The position numbers and the translations under genes were made by a program. A DNA stretch of 64,000 nt from Herbaspirillum aquaticum. GTDB lineage: Bacteria; Pseudomonadota; Gammaproteobacteria; Burkholderiales; Burkholderiaceae_D. The notes beneath the pieces are model-generated. The model did no database searches. It saw only the letters and a list, made by a program, of their open reading frames with translations, and was not told the DNA's origin. The DNA is taken from the NCBI RefSeq assembly GCF_002213425.1, contig NZ_NJGV01000001.1, forward strand, positions 186,001 to 250,000, in the 5' to 3' direction. Below, in pieces: positions 1 to 11,123 of the stretch (position 1 is the first letter of the stretch; each line of letters opens with the position of its first letter).

Positions 1-268
1 CACCGAATTCGCGCGCGATACCGGTGCCGTCATCTGGCGCAACGACCGCCTGAAGAATCGCCAGCTGTCCAGCCCGATCGCAGTGGGCCGTGCGGTGGCG
101 GTGGCTGACTTCCAGGGTTATATTCACTTCCTGTCGCGGGAAGATGGTGCCTTCGTGGCCCGTCTGGCTACCGACGGCAGTGCTGTCCAGGCGCCTCCGG
201 TTTCGACCGGTTCGTCTGTCGTTTTCCAAACCAAATCAGGAACCGTGGTCTCCGTCGCTGCCGAGTAA
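1..268 (+). CDS. bamB: BamB C-terminal part (outer-membrane assembly lipoprotein), partial
   Basis: Only the last 88 codons are present; the reading frame begins at base 2 and the 5' end lies outside the window. The visible protein has beta-propeller blade character, with the phrases [19 protein letters not shown] and TKSGTVVSV, as in the final PQQ-like blades of BamB. BamB is a periplasm-facing lipoprotein that works with BamA in inserting beta-barrel proteins into the outer membrane. It stands 32 bp before der in the same direction, the usual bamB-der order of betaproteobacteria, which is the strongest support for the name. The N-terminus and lipobox cannot be checked here. Confidence 0.85.
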   Translation, partial: TEFARDTGAVIWRNDRLKNRQLSSPIAVGRAVAVADFQGYIHFLSREDGAFVARLATDGSAVQAPPVSTGSSVVFQTKSGTVVSVAAE

Positions 269-300
269 CTGGCAGTGACGCACGACCCCCAAGAAAAGAA

Positions 301-1644
301 ATGAAACCGGTAATTGCACTTGTAGGCCGTCCCAACGTCGGCAAATCGACGTTGTTCAACAGGCTCACCCGCAGCCGCGATGCGCTGGTGGCGGACCTGC
401 CCGGCCTGACGCGCGATCGTCACTACGGCGAAGGCCGGGTCGGCGAACGTCCGTTCCTGGTGATCGATACCGGTGGCTTCGAACCCGTCGCCAAGGACGG
501 GATCATGTATGAGATGGCCAAGCAGACCAAGCAGGCAGTGGTCGAGGCCGACATCGTGGTGTTCATCGTCGACGGCCGCCAGGGATTGACGCCGCACGAC
601 AAGACCATCACCGACTTCCTGCGCAAGTGCGGCCGTTCCGTGCTGCTGGTGGTCAACAAGTCCGAGGGCATGAAGTACACCTCGGTCACCGCCGATTTCT
701 ACGAGCTGGGCATGGGTGATCCTTACGTGATCTCCGCCGCCCACGGTGACGGCGTGGCTGACCTGGTGCAGGAAGCGCTGGATCAGGTCGAAGCCCAGCG
801 CGCCCAGGAGCCGGAAGTCGAAGAGCCGGCCGTGCGCGGCACCAAGATCGCCATCGTTGGCCGCCCCAACGTGGGCAAGTCGACCCTGGTCAACACCCTG
901 CTGGGCGAAGAGCGCGTGATCGCCTTCGACATGCCGGGGACTACGCGCGACTCCATCGAGATTCCCTTCGAGCGCGAAGGCCGTCATTACACCCTGATCG
1001 ATACCGCCGGCATCCGCCGCCGCGGCAAGGTCTTCGAGGCTATCGAGAAGTTCTCCGTAGTCAAGACCCTGAAATCGATTTCGGACGCCAACGTCGTCCT
1101 GCTGCTGCTGGATGCGCAGCAGGATATTTCCGAACAGGATGCCCACATCGCCGGTTTCGTGCTGGAGTCGGGCAGGGCGCTGGTGGTGGGTGTGAACAAA
1201 TGGGATGGGATGGAAAGCGACCAGCGCAACCAGATCAAGATGGATCTGGAGCGCAAACTGAATTTCCTTTCCTTCGCCAAGTTCCACTTCATCTCGGCCC
1301 TGAAGTCGACCGGTATCGGTCCGCTGATGAAGTCGATCGATTCGGCCTACGCGGCCGCCATGGCCAAGCTGAGCACACCGCGCCTCACGCGCGCGCTGGA
1401 AGAGGCGCTGGAGCACCAGCAGCCGCGCCGCAAGGGGTCGATCCGCCCCAAGCTGCGCTATGCGCACCAGGGTGGCCAGAATCCACCGGTGGTGGTGATC
1501 CACGGCAATGCCCTGGAAGCCATCGACGACAACTACAAACGTTATCTGGAAAAGCACTTCCGGGAAACTTTCTCCCTGGTGGGCACTCCACTGCGTATCG
1601 AGTTCAAGTCGGGCAAGAATCCTTTCATCCGGCAGGAAAAATAA
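301..1644 (+). CDS. der: GTPase Der (EngA), tandem G domains
   Basis: 447 aa, normal length for Der. It acts in the maturation of the 50S ribosomal subunit. Two complete GTPase domains are visible: G1 motif GRPNVGKST at residues 9-17 with DTGGF near 57 and NKSE near 119, and a second GRPNVGKST near 187 with DTAG near 233 and NKWD near 299. The C-terminal stretch from about 360 corresponds to the KH-like RNA-binding domain. The ATG at 301 puts the first P-loop at the normal distance from the N-terminus and leaves 32 bp after bamB. Tandem G domains are unique to this family, so the assignment is secure. Confidence 0.98.
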   Translation: MKPVIALVGRPNVGKSTLFNRLTRSRDALVADLPGLTRDRHYGEGRVGERPFLVIDTGGFEPVAKDGIMYEMAKQTKQAVVEADIVVFIVDGRQGLTPHDKTITDFLRKCGRSVLLVVNKSEGMKYTSVTADFYELGMGDPYVISAAHGDGVADLVQEALDQVEAQRAQEPEVEEPAVRGTKIAIVGRPNVGKSTLVNTLLGEERVIAFDMPGTTRDSIEIPFEREGRHYTLIDTAGIRRRGKVFEAIEKFSVVKTLKSISDANVVLLLLDAQQDISEQDAHIAGFVLESGRALVVGVNKWDGMESDQRNQIKMDLERKLNFLSFAKFHFISALKSTGIGPLMKSIDSAYAAAMAKLSTPRLTRALEEALEHQQPRRKGSIRPKLRYAHQGGQNPPVVVIHGNALEAIDDNYKRYLEKHFRETFSLVGTPLRIEFKSGKNPFIRQEK

Positions 1645-1783
1645 TCGTAAATCCTGCTATTCGATCAATGTTTTTGGCGTTGGAGCGAAAATCGTTTAAA
1701 TTGAATAGCATAAAGTTGGTCAAGCACTTGATATTCCTTGAAGTGCCTCCAAGTCCTAATCACAACAACACCGTGGAGCTGCC

Positions 1784-2023
1784 ATGAGCAACAAAGGGCA
1801 ATTGTTACAAGACCCATTCCTGAACGCATTGAGAAAAGAGCACGTTCCCGTCTCTATCTACCTGGTCAACGGCATCAAGCTGCAAGGCCATGTGGAGTCT
1901 TTTGATCAATACGTGGTCCTGCTGCGTAACACCGTTACGCAAATGGTTTACAAACACGCCATCTCTACCGTCGTGCCTGCACGTGCGGTCAACCTCAGTC
2001 TCGAATCCTCGTCCGACGAATAA
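1784..2023 (+). CDS. hfq: RNA chaperone Hfq
   Basis: 79 aa hexameric Sm-like RNA chaperone that pairs small RNAs with mRNAs. The N-terminus [11 protein letters not shown] and the Sm2 signature YKHAIST are both intact. The C-terminal tail is short and acidic (SLESSSDE), as usual in betaproteobacteria and unlike the long tail of E. coli Hfq. It lies between der and hflX; the 139-bp leader after der may hold its own promoter, but I could not define one convincingly. hflX starts 39 bp later, so co-transcription is likely. Confidence 0.98.
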   Translation: MSNKGQLLQDPFLNALRKEHVPVSIYLVNGIKLQGHVESFDQYVVLLRNTVTQMVYKHAISTVVPARAVNLSLESSSDE

Positions 2024-2062
2024 TGGTCTACCTGGCCGGCTTGACGCCGTGGGCATTTTGAC

Positions 2063-3187
2063 ATGCGTGCCGCGTTAGTCGGCCTGGACTTCGGCAAGAA
2101 CGATTTCGCCGCTAGTCTGGATGAGCTCTTCCTCCTGGCAAAATCGGCTGGTGCGGAACCGGTGATTACCATCACCGGCCGCCGTGCCAGTCCGGATGCC
2201 GCTCTCTTCGTTGGTACCGGCAAGGCGCAAGAAGTTGCGGACGCCGTCGCTGATCTCCAGCTCGAACTGGTCATTTTCAATCACGCCCTTTCACCGGCCC
2301 AGCAACGCAACTTGGAGCGGGTCCTGAAGGTGCGCGTGCTCGACCGTACCAGCCTGATCCTCGATATCTTCGCGCAACGCGCCAAGAGCCACGAAGGCAA
2401 GGTGCAAGTCGAACTGGCCCAGTTGCAGCACCTGTCCACTCGCCTCATCCGCGGCTGGACTCACCTGGAGCGCCAGAAGGGCGGTATCGGCCTGCGCGGT
2501 CCTGGTGAAACGCAGCTGGAAACCGACCGCCGCCTGCTGGGCGAGCGCGTCAAGGCGCTGCGCGCAGTGCTGGCCAAGCTGCGCCGGCAGCATGCCACGC
2601 AGCGTCGTGCGCGCGGGCGCAGTGAAACGTTCTCCGTCTCGCTGGTGGGCTATACCAACGCCGGCAAGTCGACCATCTTCAACTCGCTGGCCAAAGCCGG
2701 CGTGTATGCCGCCAACCAGCTCTTCGCCACGCTGGATACGACTTCCCGTCGCGTCTACCTGGGCGAGGTCGGGCACGTGGTGATTTCGGACACCGTGGGT
2801 TTCATCCGCGAATTGCCTCACCAGTTGGTGGAGGCGTTTCGGGCGACCCTGGAAGAGACCATCCACGCCGACTTGCTGCTGCATGTGGTGGATGCCGCCA
2901 GTCCGGTACGCATGGAGCAGATCGAGCAGGTCAACTTGGTCTTGAAGGAAATCGGTGCCGACCACGTGCCGCAGATCCTGGTCTGGAACAAGATCGACGC
3001 CGCCGGTCTGGAACCGACGGTCGAGTATGACGAGTATGGTAAAATCCAGCGGGTTTTCGTCAGTGCCAAGTCTGGTGCTGGCCTGGATCTGCTGCGCGAA
3101 GCGATCGCCGCTTCGCTCAAGGCCGCCTTGGAGGCCAGGGGTCGCAGCCGTTCCCAGCCAGTCGATTCCGAAGACATGCACGCTTGA
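2063..3187 (+). CDS. hflX: Ribosome-associated GTPase HflX
   Basis: 374 aa. HflX binds the 50S subunit and splits stalled or heat-damaged ribosomes. The N-terminal HflX domain carries the family phrases TGRRASPD, FVGTGK and RGPGETQLETDRR. The G domain follows, with GYTNAGKST near residue 197, the switch phrase FATLDTTSRR, DTVGF and NKID. The ATG at 2063 lies 39 bp after hfq. The hfq-hflX-hflK-hflC order matches the enterobacterial hfl locus, so the gene is probably part of the same transcription unit. Confidence 0.97.
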   Translation: MRAALVGLDFGKNDFAASLDELFLLAKSAGAEPVITITGRRASPDAALFVGTGKAQEVADAVADLQLELVIFNHALSPAQQRNLERVLKVRVLDRTSLILDIFAQRAKSHEGKVQVELAQLQHLSTRLIRGWTHLERQKGGIGLRGPGETQLETDRRLLGERVKALRAVLAKLRRQHATQRRARGRSETFSVSLVGYTNAGKSTIFNSLAKAGVYAANQLFATLDTTSRRVYLGEVGHVVISDTVGFIRELPHQLVEAFRATLEETIHADLLLHVVDAASPVRMEQIEQVNLVLKEIGADHVPQILVWNKIDAAGLEPTVEYDEYGKIQRVFVSAKSGAGLDLLREAIAASLKAALEARGRSRSQPVDSEDMHA

Positions 3188-3276
3188 GCCGTTCGAGGGG
3201 ACGGCTCGTTGCACGTTCCTGGCGCGCATTCCTCCCAGATTCTCTTAATCCATCACTTCAGCCGGAACGCAAACGC

Positions 3277-4635
3277 ATGCTTGTGTCTTTATTCAGGAAA
3301 ATCGGTGTCAAGTTTTCGTTGAACGACCCCCAATGGGGACGTGGTTCGCAGAACGACAACCGCGAGAATCAGAATAACGGAAGTAACGGCGACAAACGGC
3401 CCGAAAAACCGTCCGGCAACAACGACGGTCCGCCTGACCTCGACCAGCTCTGGCGCGACTTCAACCAGCGCATCGCCGGCCTCCTGGGCCGCAAGGGCGG
3501 TGGTGGTTCCGACGGCGGCAACAGTGGCGGCGGCTTCAATCGGGGCGACGTCAAGGGTGCCGGCATCGGCGTGGGCGTCATCGCCGTGATCGTGGCCTTC
3601 CTCTGGCTGGCCAGCGGCTTCTTCATCGTGCAGGAAGGCCAGACCGCCGTGGTCACTACCTTCGGCCGCTACAGCCACACCACGCTGCCGGGCTTCAACT
3701 GGCGCTGGCCGTATCCCATCCAGGGCCACGAGATCGTCAACATGTCGCAGGTGCGTACCGCCGAGATCGGTTATCGCGGCAATGTGCGCAACAAGCAGTT
3801 GAAGGAATCCCTCATGCTGACCGATGATGAAAACATCATCGACATCCAGTTTGCCGTCCAGTACAAGCTCAAGAATGCCGCTGAATGGCTGTTCAACAAC
3901 CGTGATCCGGATGATTCCGTGCGCCAGGTGGCCGAGACGGCGATCCGCGAAATCGTCGGCCGCAGCAAGATGGACTTCGTTCTCTACGAAGGCCGTGAAA
4001 AGGTCGCGCTCGACGTGAGCCAGCGCATGCAGCAGATCCTGGATCGCTACAAGTCGGGCGTACAGATCACCAACGTCACCATGCAGGGCGTGCAGCCGCC
4101 TGAACAGGTGCAAGCCGCCTTCGATGATGCCGTCAAGGCGGGCCAGGACCGTGAACGCCTCAAGAACGAAGGCCAGGCCTATGCCAACGACGTGATCCCG
4201 CGCGCCTCCGGTGCCGCCTCGCGCCTGCTGGAAGAAGCTGAAGCCTACCGCTCCCGCGTGACCGCCAACGCCGAAGGTGATGCCTCTCGCTTCACCCAGG
4301 TCCAGGAAGCCTATGCCAAGGCTCCGGCCGTCACCCGCGACCGCATGTACCTGGAAACCATGCAGCAGATCTTCGCCAATACCACCAAGGTCATGGTCGA
4401 TGCCAAGAATGGCAGCAACCTGCTGTACCTGCCGCTGGACAAGCTGATCCAGCAAAGCGCCTCCGACGCGGCCCCGACCAGCGGCAAGGCGCCGGCATCG
4501 TCGGCCGTGCAGCCCTCGGCAGGCACGGCGTCCACCACTTCGACTGCAGGAAATGACACTGTGTATTCTTCCGAGCTGATGCGAGATTCGAGAAACCGCG
4601 ATCCCCGTGATGCGCGTGATAGGGAGGTGCGCTGA
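3277..4635 (+). CDS. hflK: HflK, membrane regulator of FtsH protease
   Basis: 452 aa from the ATG at 3277. An upstream ATG at 3184 overlaps hflX and would add 31 residues with no family resemblance, so the MLVSLFRKIG start is preferred. The N-terminus is cytoplasmic and rich in Asn and Gly (about residues 20-90). One membrane segment follows at about 95-119, then the SPFH/Band 7 domain facing the periplasm. The C-terminal tail is Ser/Ala-rich. HflK forms large ring or cage complexes with HflC around FtsH and tunes its proteolysis. The stop codon overlaps the hflC start by one base, which indicates translational coupling. Confidence 0.96.
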   Translation: MLVSLFRKIGVKFSLNDPQWGRGSQNDNRENQNNGSNGDKRPEKPSGNNDGPPDLDQLWRDFNQRIAGLLGRKGGGGSDGGNSGGGFNRGDVKGAGIGVGVIAVIVAFLWLASGFFIVQEGQTAVVTTFGRYSHTTLPGFNWRWPYPIQGHEIVNMSQVRTAEIGYRGNVRNKQLKESLMLTDDENIIDIQFAVQYKLKNAAEWLFNNRDPDDSVRQVAETAIREIVGRSKMDFVLYEGREKVALDVSQRMQQILDRYKSGVQITNVTMQGVQPPEQVQAAFDDAVKAGQDRERLKNEGQAYANDVIPRASGAASRLLEEAEAYRSRVTANAEGDASRFTQVQEAYAKAPAVTRDRMYLETMQQIFANTTKVMVDAKNGSNLLYLPLDKLIQQSASDAAPTSGKAPASSAVQPSAGTASTTSTAGNDTVYSSELMRDSRNRDPRDARDREVR

Positions 4636-5528
4636 TGGGCCGCCTCGTCACTTCCGTCATCGTCGCCGTCGTGGCGATCTGGCTGGCTTCGTCCACCATC
4701 TTCGTGGTCGACCAGCGTTCCTCGGCCATCGTCTTTGCCCTGGGTGAAGTCAAGCAGGTCATCAGCGAACCCGGCCTGCACTTCAAGCTGCCGCCGCCGT
4801 TCCAGAACGTGATGTACCTGGACAAGCGCATCCAGACCCTGGATACGCCGGACGCCGACCGCTTCATCACCGCTGAAAAGATGAACGTGCTGGTCGATGC
4901 CTACGTCAAGTGGCGCATCGTCGATCCGCGCCTGTACTTCGTCAGCTTCGGGGCTGACGAGCGCCGCACCCAGGACCGCCTGTCGCAGATCGTCAAGGCG
5001 GCGCTGAACGATGAGATCACCAAGCGCACCGTGCGTGAAGTCATCTCCAGCCAGCGCAACAACGTCATGGATGCCATCCAGGCCCGCGTGGCCAACGAAG
5101 CCAAGCAGATCGGCGTGGAAGTCATCGACGTGCGCCTGCGCCGTGTGGACTACGTGGACCAGATCAACAACTCGGTGTTCGAGCGCATGAAGTCCGAGCG
5201 TGTGCGGGTGGCCAATGAGCTGCGTTCCACCGGTGCTGCTGAATCCGAAAAGATCCGCGCCGACGCTGACCGCCAGCGCGTGGTGATCCTGGCCGAAGCC
5301 TATCGCGAATCCGAAAAGATCCGTGGTGCCGGCGATGCCAAGGCGTCCCAGATTTACGCCCAGGCCTTCGGCCAGAACCCGGACTTCTACAAGTTCTATC
5401 GCAGCCTCGAAGCCTACCGCGCCAGCTTCAAGAACCGTCACGATGTCATGGTGGTGGATCCCAGCTCGGAGTTCTTCAAGTACTTCAAGGGAGTGGGCGG
5501 CGGCACTGCCAGCGCTGCGAAGAAGTAA
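4635..5528 (+). CDS. hflC: HflC, partner of HflK
   Basis: 297 aa SPFH/Band 7 protein with a single N-terminal membrane segment at about residues 4-22, followed by VVDQRSSAIVFALGEVK, the usual beginning of the HflC domain. A helical region with EADRQRV-like and AEAYRESEKIRGAGDAKA phrases matches the family. It starts on the last base of hflK (GATG at 4634-4637), as expected for two subunits made in a fixed ratio. Many betaproteobacteria have a small DUF2065 gene next; none is recognisable here. Confidence 0.97.
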   Translation: MGRLVTSVIVAVVAIWLASSTIFVVDQRSSAIVFALGEVKQVISEPGLHFKLPPPFQNVMYLDKRIQTLDTPDADRFITAEKMNVLVDAYVKWRIVDPRLYFVSFGADERRTQDRLSQIVKAALNDEITKRTVREVISSQRNNVMDAIQARVANEAKQIGVEVIDVRLRRVDYVDQINNSVFERMKSERVRVANELRSTGAAESEKIRADADRQRVVILAEAYRESEKIRGAGDAKASQIYAQAFGQNPDFYKFYRSLEAYRASFKNRHDVMVVDPSSEFFKYFKGVGGGTASAAKK

Positions 5529-5799
5529 AAATCCGCTTATCAGGCGATAATGTGAACAGTTATGCGCCGCCGAGCAGGTCCGGCGGGCAGGACAAACCGG
5601 ATGGATGCCGCTGGTAAAGGGCATCTTTCCTTTTTTGGTCGGACACAATGTGCCGGGATGCAATTTTCCCGGAACGCAAGAAGAGGGGCGGCAGGCATTC
5701 CCGGACCGCCCCGATTGTTCGTCTGGACGGCCGCTTGTCTTTTGGCTGTCCGCATCACGCAAGTACGCAAACCGTTTTTTTCTGCTTTGACTTTTGTTT
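5529..5799. other. Intergenic stretch hflC-hisZ
   Basis: 271 bp without a convincing gene. Short open frames exist, but none has family features, and no DUF2065-like membrane peptide is seen. The last 30 bp before hisZ are T-rich. It probably holds the leader of hisZ; I could not name a promoter with confidence. Confidence 0.4.
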
Positions 5800-6960
5800 A
5801 TGCCTAACTGGCTTCTTCCCGAAAACATCGCCGATGTCTTGCCCTCCGAAGCGCGCAAGATCGAGGAACTGCGCCGGCGCCTGCTCGACAATTTCCGCCT
5901 CTATGGCTACGAAATGGTCATGCCGCCGCTGCTGGAGTACCTCGAATCGCTGCTCACCGGCGCCGGCCAGGACACCGACCTGCGCACCTTCAAGCTGGTC
6001 GACCAGCTCTCCGGACGCACCCTGGGCGTGCGCGCCGACATGACCACGCAAGTGGCGCGCATCGACGCCCACCTGCTCAATCGCGCTTCGGTCACCCGCC
6101 TGTGCTATGCGGGTAGCGTCCTGCATACGCGCCCGACGGGCTTGCACGCCACCCGCGAACCGATACAGATCGGTGCCGAGATCTATGGCCATGCCGGCAT
6201 CGAAGCCGATGCCGAGATCCAGGAACTGGCCTTGAATTCGCTGGCCCTGGCCGGCATGCGCACCATCCGCCTGGACCTGTGCCACGTCGGCGTGCTGCGC
6301 TCCATCATCGCAAACGACACCGATGCCAAGCGTGACGAAGCCCAGCTCTTCGGGCTGCTGCAGGCCAAGGACGTCCCCGGCTTGAAGGAAATCACCGCCT
6401 CTTATCAGGAAGGTACCCGCGCCGCCTTGCTGGCACTGCCCAACCTGTACGGCGATATTTCCGTCATCGCCCGTGCGCGCATCACCTTGCCGGCACTGCC
6501 CGGCATCGGCCAGGCGCTCGACGAGCTGCAGGCCCTGGTGGAACTGGCGGCCGGCCATGAAGGCGCGGCTGTCACCATCGATCTGGCCGACCTGCGCGGC
6601 TATCATTACCACAGCGGCGTGATGTTCTCCGCCTATGTGCCGGGCCTGCCCAATGCGGTGGTGCGCGGCGGCCGCTACGACCATGTGGGTGAAGCTTTCG
6701 GTCGTGCGCGGCCGGCCACCGGCTTTTCCCTGGACCTGCGTGAACTGGCACGACTGATGCCGGGCGCAGAACGAAAACGCGCCATCCTCGCCCCTTGGGG
6801 CAGGGACGCCGGTCTGCGTGAGATAATAGCGCAATTGCGGCAAGCGGGAGAGATCGTGATCCAAAGCCTTCCCGGCCACGAAAACGATCAGGACGAATTC
6901 GATTGCGATCGCGCACTCGATTTCAGCAATGGAAACTGGATTATCAAAAACTTGGGTTGA
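5800..6960 (+). CDS. hisZ: HisZ, regulatory subunit of ATP phosphoribosyltransferase
   Basis: 386 aa class II histidyl-tRNA-synthetase paralogue that lacks aminoacylation activity. It activates the short form of HisG in the first step of histidine synthesis. The class II core is visible: [15 protein letters not shown] at the start, motif 2-like [12 protein letters not shown] near residue 125, and the C-terminal [13 protein letters not shown]. The protein stops soon after, without the anticodon-binding domain of true HisRS, which fits HisZ. I use the ATG at 5800; a TTG two codons earlier is less likely. purA follows after 3 bp. hisG is not in the window, consistent with the usual separation of hisZ (next to purA) from the his operon in betaproteobacteria. 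Confidence 0.95.
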   Translation: MPNWLLPENIADVLPSEARKIEELRRRLLDNFRLYGYEMVMPPLLEYLESLLTGAGQDTDLRTFKLVDQLSGRTLGVRADMTTQVARIDAHLLNRASVTRLCYAGSVLHTRPTGLHATREPIQIGAEIYGHAGIEADAEIQELALNSLALAGMRTIRLDLCHVGVLRSIIANDTDAKRDEAQLFGLLQAKDVPGLKEITASYQEGTRAALLALPNLYGDISVIARARITLPALPGIGQALDELQALVELAAGHEGAAVTIDLADLRGYHYHSGVMFSAYVPGLPNAVVRGGRYDHVGEAFGRARPATGFSLDLRELARLMPGAERKRAILAPWGRDAGLREIIAQLRQAGEIVIQSLPGHENDQDEFDCDRALDFSNGNWIIKNLG

Positions 6961-8277
<1,317 letters not shown>

Positions 8278-8330
8278 TTCACCACGCAATCGCCCGCTAG
8301 GGCACAAGGCACTACGAAGCAATCAACAAT

Positions 8331-8861
8331 ATGAAGATCTCTGACGACAAAGACCTCTGGGTCTCCTGGGACGACTACAACCGCCTGATCGAACGACTGG
8401 CATTGAAGGTCTACGAATCCGGCTACCAGTTCGACCAGGTGCTGTGCCTGGCGCGCGGCGGCCTGCGCCCGGGTGACGTGATGTCGCGCATTTTCGATGT
8501 CCCGCTGGCCATTCTCTCGACCAGCTCCTACCGTGAAGCTGCCGGCACCATCCGCAGCTCCCTGGACATCGCCAAGTACATCACCATCACCAAGGGAACC
8601 CTGGGTGGCCGCATCCTGCTGGTGGACGACCTGGTCGATTCCGGCGTCACCCTGCAGAAGGTGATGGTCCACCTGAAGGAACATTACCCGTCCGTCACCG
8701 AGATCAAGAGTGCCGTGTTGTGGTGGAAGGCCTGCTCGGTCGTGGAACCCGATTTCCACATCGACTACCTGCCGACCAACCCGTGGATTCACCAGCCGTT
8801 CGAAGAATATGACGGCCTGGGTCCGCATCAGCTGGCCGCCTGGATCAAGAAGGGTGCCTGA
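8331..8861 (+). CDS. Purine-type phosphoribosyltransferase
   Basis: 176 aa type I phosphoribosyltransferase. The PRPP-binding loop ILLVDDLVDSG is at about residues 97-107 and the PPi loop region LARGGLRPG at about 43-51. The TSSYRE phrase and the tryptophan-rich C-terminus resemble bacterial xanthine/hypoxanthine phosphoribosyltransferases. Position directly after purA supports a role in purine salvage. The exact base specificity cannot be read from the sequence, so no symbol is given. The gene is closed by a strong terminator 40 bp downstream. Confidence 0.85.
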   Translation: MKISDDKDLWVSWDDYNRLIERLALKVYESGYQFDQVLCLARGGLRPGDVMSRIFDVPLAILSTSSYREAAGTIRSSLDIAKYITITKGTLGGRILLVDDLVDSGVTLQKVMVHLKEHYPSVTEIKSAVLWWKACSVVEPDFHIDYLPTNPWIHQPFEEYDGLGPHQLAAWIKKGA

Positions 8862-8900
8862 TCGTTCGCTTTGGATTGATTGAAGCTGACGTCAGACGTG

Positions 8901-8931
8901 AAAAGAGCTTGCCGCGGCAAGCTCTTTTTTT
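8901..8931 (+). terminator. Rho-independent terminator after the purA unit
   Basis: A perfect 12-bp stem (AAAAGAGCTTGC / GCAAGCTCTTTT) with a CGCG loop, running into seven Ts. It separates the plus-strand housekeeping block from the minus-strand SDR pseudogene, and the A-rich left arm may let it work in both directions. Confidence 0.9.
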
Positions 8932-8957
8932 CGTCCATTGATGGCAGTGTCAGCCCG

Positions 8958-9789
8958 TCAGGACCACGGAATGACCTTGCGTTCCTTGAAGGTATCGAAG
9001 AGCTGATAGAACATCTGCTCCGTCTCCACATACTCATGAAAGCCCAGGCGCCGGGCCTTGCTGCCGTCGCCGAACATGTCGTAGTCCCAGGAGAACACGA
9101 AATCGGCAAATTCCCAGGCCGACAGTGAAGCATAAGGATGCTGCTTCAAGCCGTGTGCCGTGACGATCCTTTCCCACAGGGGCGCCTTGTCCGCCATCAC
9201 CTCGGCCAGTTTCAGTGGCAGCGGCGTGCCCACTTCCATGCCGAAATAACGGGCGATCCTGGGCCACATCTCGCTCCAGCGGAACAGGTCGCCATTACCA
9301 ATGTTGAAGGCCTGGTTGGCCGCCGCCTCGGTGGTGGCCGCCCACACGGTGCCTTTGGCCAGCAGGCTGGCATCGGTCATTTCGACCAGCTTGGCCGCCA
9401 TAGACCTTGTAGCCCTGCATCAGGCTGATATGGCGCAAGCCGGGGGCATAAGCCTCTACCGTCTGCACCGTGTTCTGCAGCATGGCCAGGTTGGGGGCCA
9501 CCAGTTCGCTCCAGCTGGGGCGATGCTGATAGGCCGCATAGAACACGTGGGTGACCTGTTCCAGCGGGGCCAGTTGGCGTTTCGCATCGCCGGCATCGAG
9601 CAGATCCACGGAGACGTGGCGCAGCCGCTGCTCTTTGCGGTGCTCGCCACCCCGGCGCGACAGGCCGATCACCTCCCACTGCGGCAGGGACAACAGGTGC
9701 GCGATCAGCTGGCTGCCGATCACGCCGTGGGCGCCCACTACCAGGGCAGTCTGGCGCTGCGTTTGTGAGGCGTTTGGGGACTGGGTCAT
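8958..9789 (-). pseudogene. SDR-family NAD(P)-dependent reductase, inactivated by internal deletion
   Basis: Two overlapping open frames on the minus strand make up one broken gene. The N-terminal part (9789 down to about 9400, around 140 codons) has the Rossmann start GAHGVIGSQL and ends at the active-site-like MQGYKVYG. The C-terminal part (about 9400 down to 8958) resumes in another frame with KLVEMTDASLLAKGTVWAATT and runs to a normal end. Intact PRISE-like SDRs that I recall (about 355 aa) have some 70 more residues between these points, including the substrate-binding region. The junction near 9395-9402 therefore marks an internal deletion that also shifts the frame. The gene starts 18 bp after the MFS gene and was probably in its operon. 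Confidence 0.85.
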
Positions 9790-9807
9790 GGCAGGCTCCG
9801 TCAGTGA

Positions 9808-10989
9808 TCAGAGGGGTGTGGAGCGTTCGGTGCGGACCAGGACTGCCGGACGGGCGTCCATCTTCCAGCTCACCAGCGCTACGGCGATCCCCGCCAGCGG
9901 CAGCAGCGCCGCGACGTAAGGCACGGCATGCAGGCCCGGACCATGATCGATGGTCACGCCACCCAGCCAGGCACCTGCAGCATTGCCCAGGTTGAAGGCG
10001 GCGATATTGGCCGAGGAGGCCAGGTTGGGCGCACCGGTCGCCTTTTCCAGCACGCGCATTTGCAGGGGCGGCACGGTGGCGAACGCTGCCATGCCCATCA
10101 GGCCCACGCCGATGATGGCGGCGATCTTGTTTTCATTGGTCAGTCCGAACAGCACCAGCACCACCGCCAGCAGCACCAGGCTGCCCAGCAGGGTGGCCAT
10201 GAGCTTGCGGTCGGCCAGCTTGCCGCCGGCCAGGTTGCCGATTACCAGTCCCAGGCCGAACAGCAGCAGGATGGGCGAGACCGCCGACGCCGGGAAGCCG
10301 CTGATGTCGGTCAGGATCGGGGCGATGTAGGTAAAGGCCGCGAACACGCCGCCAAAGCCCAGCACCGTCATCAACAGTCCCAGCATGACCTGCGGGCGCA
10401 TCAGCACGCGCACTTCCTTGCCGAAGTTGGCGTCTTCACCGCCTTGCGAGCGCGGTACCAGCACGGCGGTCGCAGCCAGCGCGATCACGCCGATGACGGT
10501 GACGGCCCAGAACGTGGCGCGCCAGCCATAGATCTGGCCCAGCCAGGTGCCGAAGGGTACGCCCAACACGTTGGCCACCGTCAGGCCGGTAAACATCAGG
10601 GCGATGGCCGAGGCCTGCTTTTCCTTGGGAACCAGGCTGGTGGCCACCACCGAGCCGACACCAAAGAAGGCGCCATGGGCGAAGGAGGCCACCACGCGCC
10701 CGATCATCAGCGTGGCATAACCCGGCGCGATGGCGCAGGCCAGGTTGCCGATGACGAAGACCACCATCAAGGCGATCAGCAAGGTCTTGCGCGGCAGGCG
10801 TCCGGTGGTGGCCGTGACCAGCGGGGCGCCCACGAACACGCCCAGCGCATAACCGGTCACCAGCAGGCCGGCCGAGGAGAGGCTCACGCCCAGGTTGGTC
10901 GCTACCTCCGGCAGCAGACCCATGATGACGAACTCGGTAGTCCCGATGGCGAATGCGCTGATGGTCAGCGCCCAAAGTGCAATTGGCAT
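9808..10989 (-). CDS. MFS transporter, DHA1 type
   Basis: 393 aa with about twelve hydrophobic segments. The N-terminus (TEFVIMGLLPEVA) and the loop GRLPRKTLLIAL correspond to TMS1 and the 2-3 loop motif of the DHA1 drug:H+ antiporter group, near the AraJ/CmlA-like branch. Substrates of this branch include sugars and antibiotics; the sequence does not say which. It is divergent from a LysR regulator (135 bp between starts) and precedes the SDR pseudogene by 18 bp, so regulation by that LysR protein is a reasonable inference. Confidence 0.88.
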   Translation of the reverse strand: MPIALWALTISAFAIGTTEFVIMGLLPEVATNLGVSLSSAGLLVTGYALGVFVGAPLVTATTGRLPRKTLLIALMVVFVIGNLACAIAPGYATLMIGRVVASFAHGAFFGVGSVVATSLVPKEKQASAIALMFTGLTVANVLGVPFGTWLGQIYGWRATFWAVTVIGVIALAATAVLVPRSQGGEDANFGKEVRVLMRPQVMLGLLMTVLGFGGVFAAFTYIAPILTDISGFPASAVSPILLLFGLGLVIGNLAGGKLADRKLMATLLGSLVLLAVVLVLFGLTNENKIAAIIGVGLMGMAAFATVPPLQMRVLEKATGAPNLASSANIAAFNLGNAAGAWLGGVTIDHGPGLHAVPYVAALLPLAGIAVALVSWKMDARPAVLVRTERSTPL

Positions 10990-11094
10990 GGCAATCCTTG
11001 ATAGGTGAGGGGTTCAGGCCGGCCGATCCGGAATGGATTGCCAGCGATATGAAGGATTGTGCGCGCAGTCTTTGTTGAGAAAAATGCCGTTACA

Positions 11095-11111
11095 ATCAAA
11101 GAATATTTGAT
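11095..11111. promoter_or_regulatory. Palindrome in the MFS/lysR divergent promoter region
   Basis: A perfect inverted repeat ATCAAA-gaata-TTTGAT ending 12 bp before the lysR ATG, immediately after a TACAAT hexamer at 11091-11096. Its position suits an autoregulatory operator for the divergently transcribed LysR protein. Binding is inference. Confidence 0.35.
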
Positions 11112-11123
11112 CCGGAGTCAACA

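Noticed and set aside
124-1557. Minus-strand frame of 477 codons opposite der
   Set aside because: Der has both G domains; the mirror frame has no family resemblance.
5605-5790. 61-codon frame in the hflC-hisZ gap as a DUF2065 gene
   Set aside because: The sequence lacks the membrane segments expected for DUF2065 and has no good ribosome-binding site.
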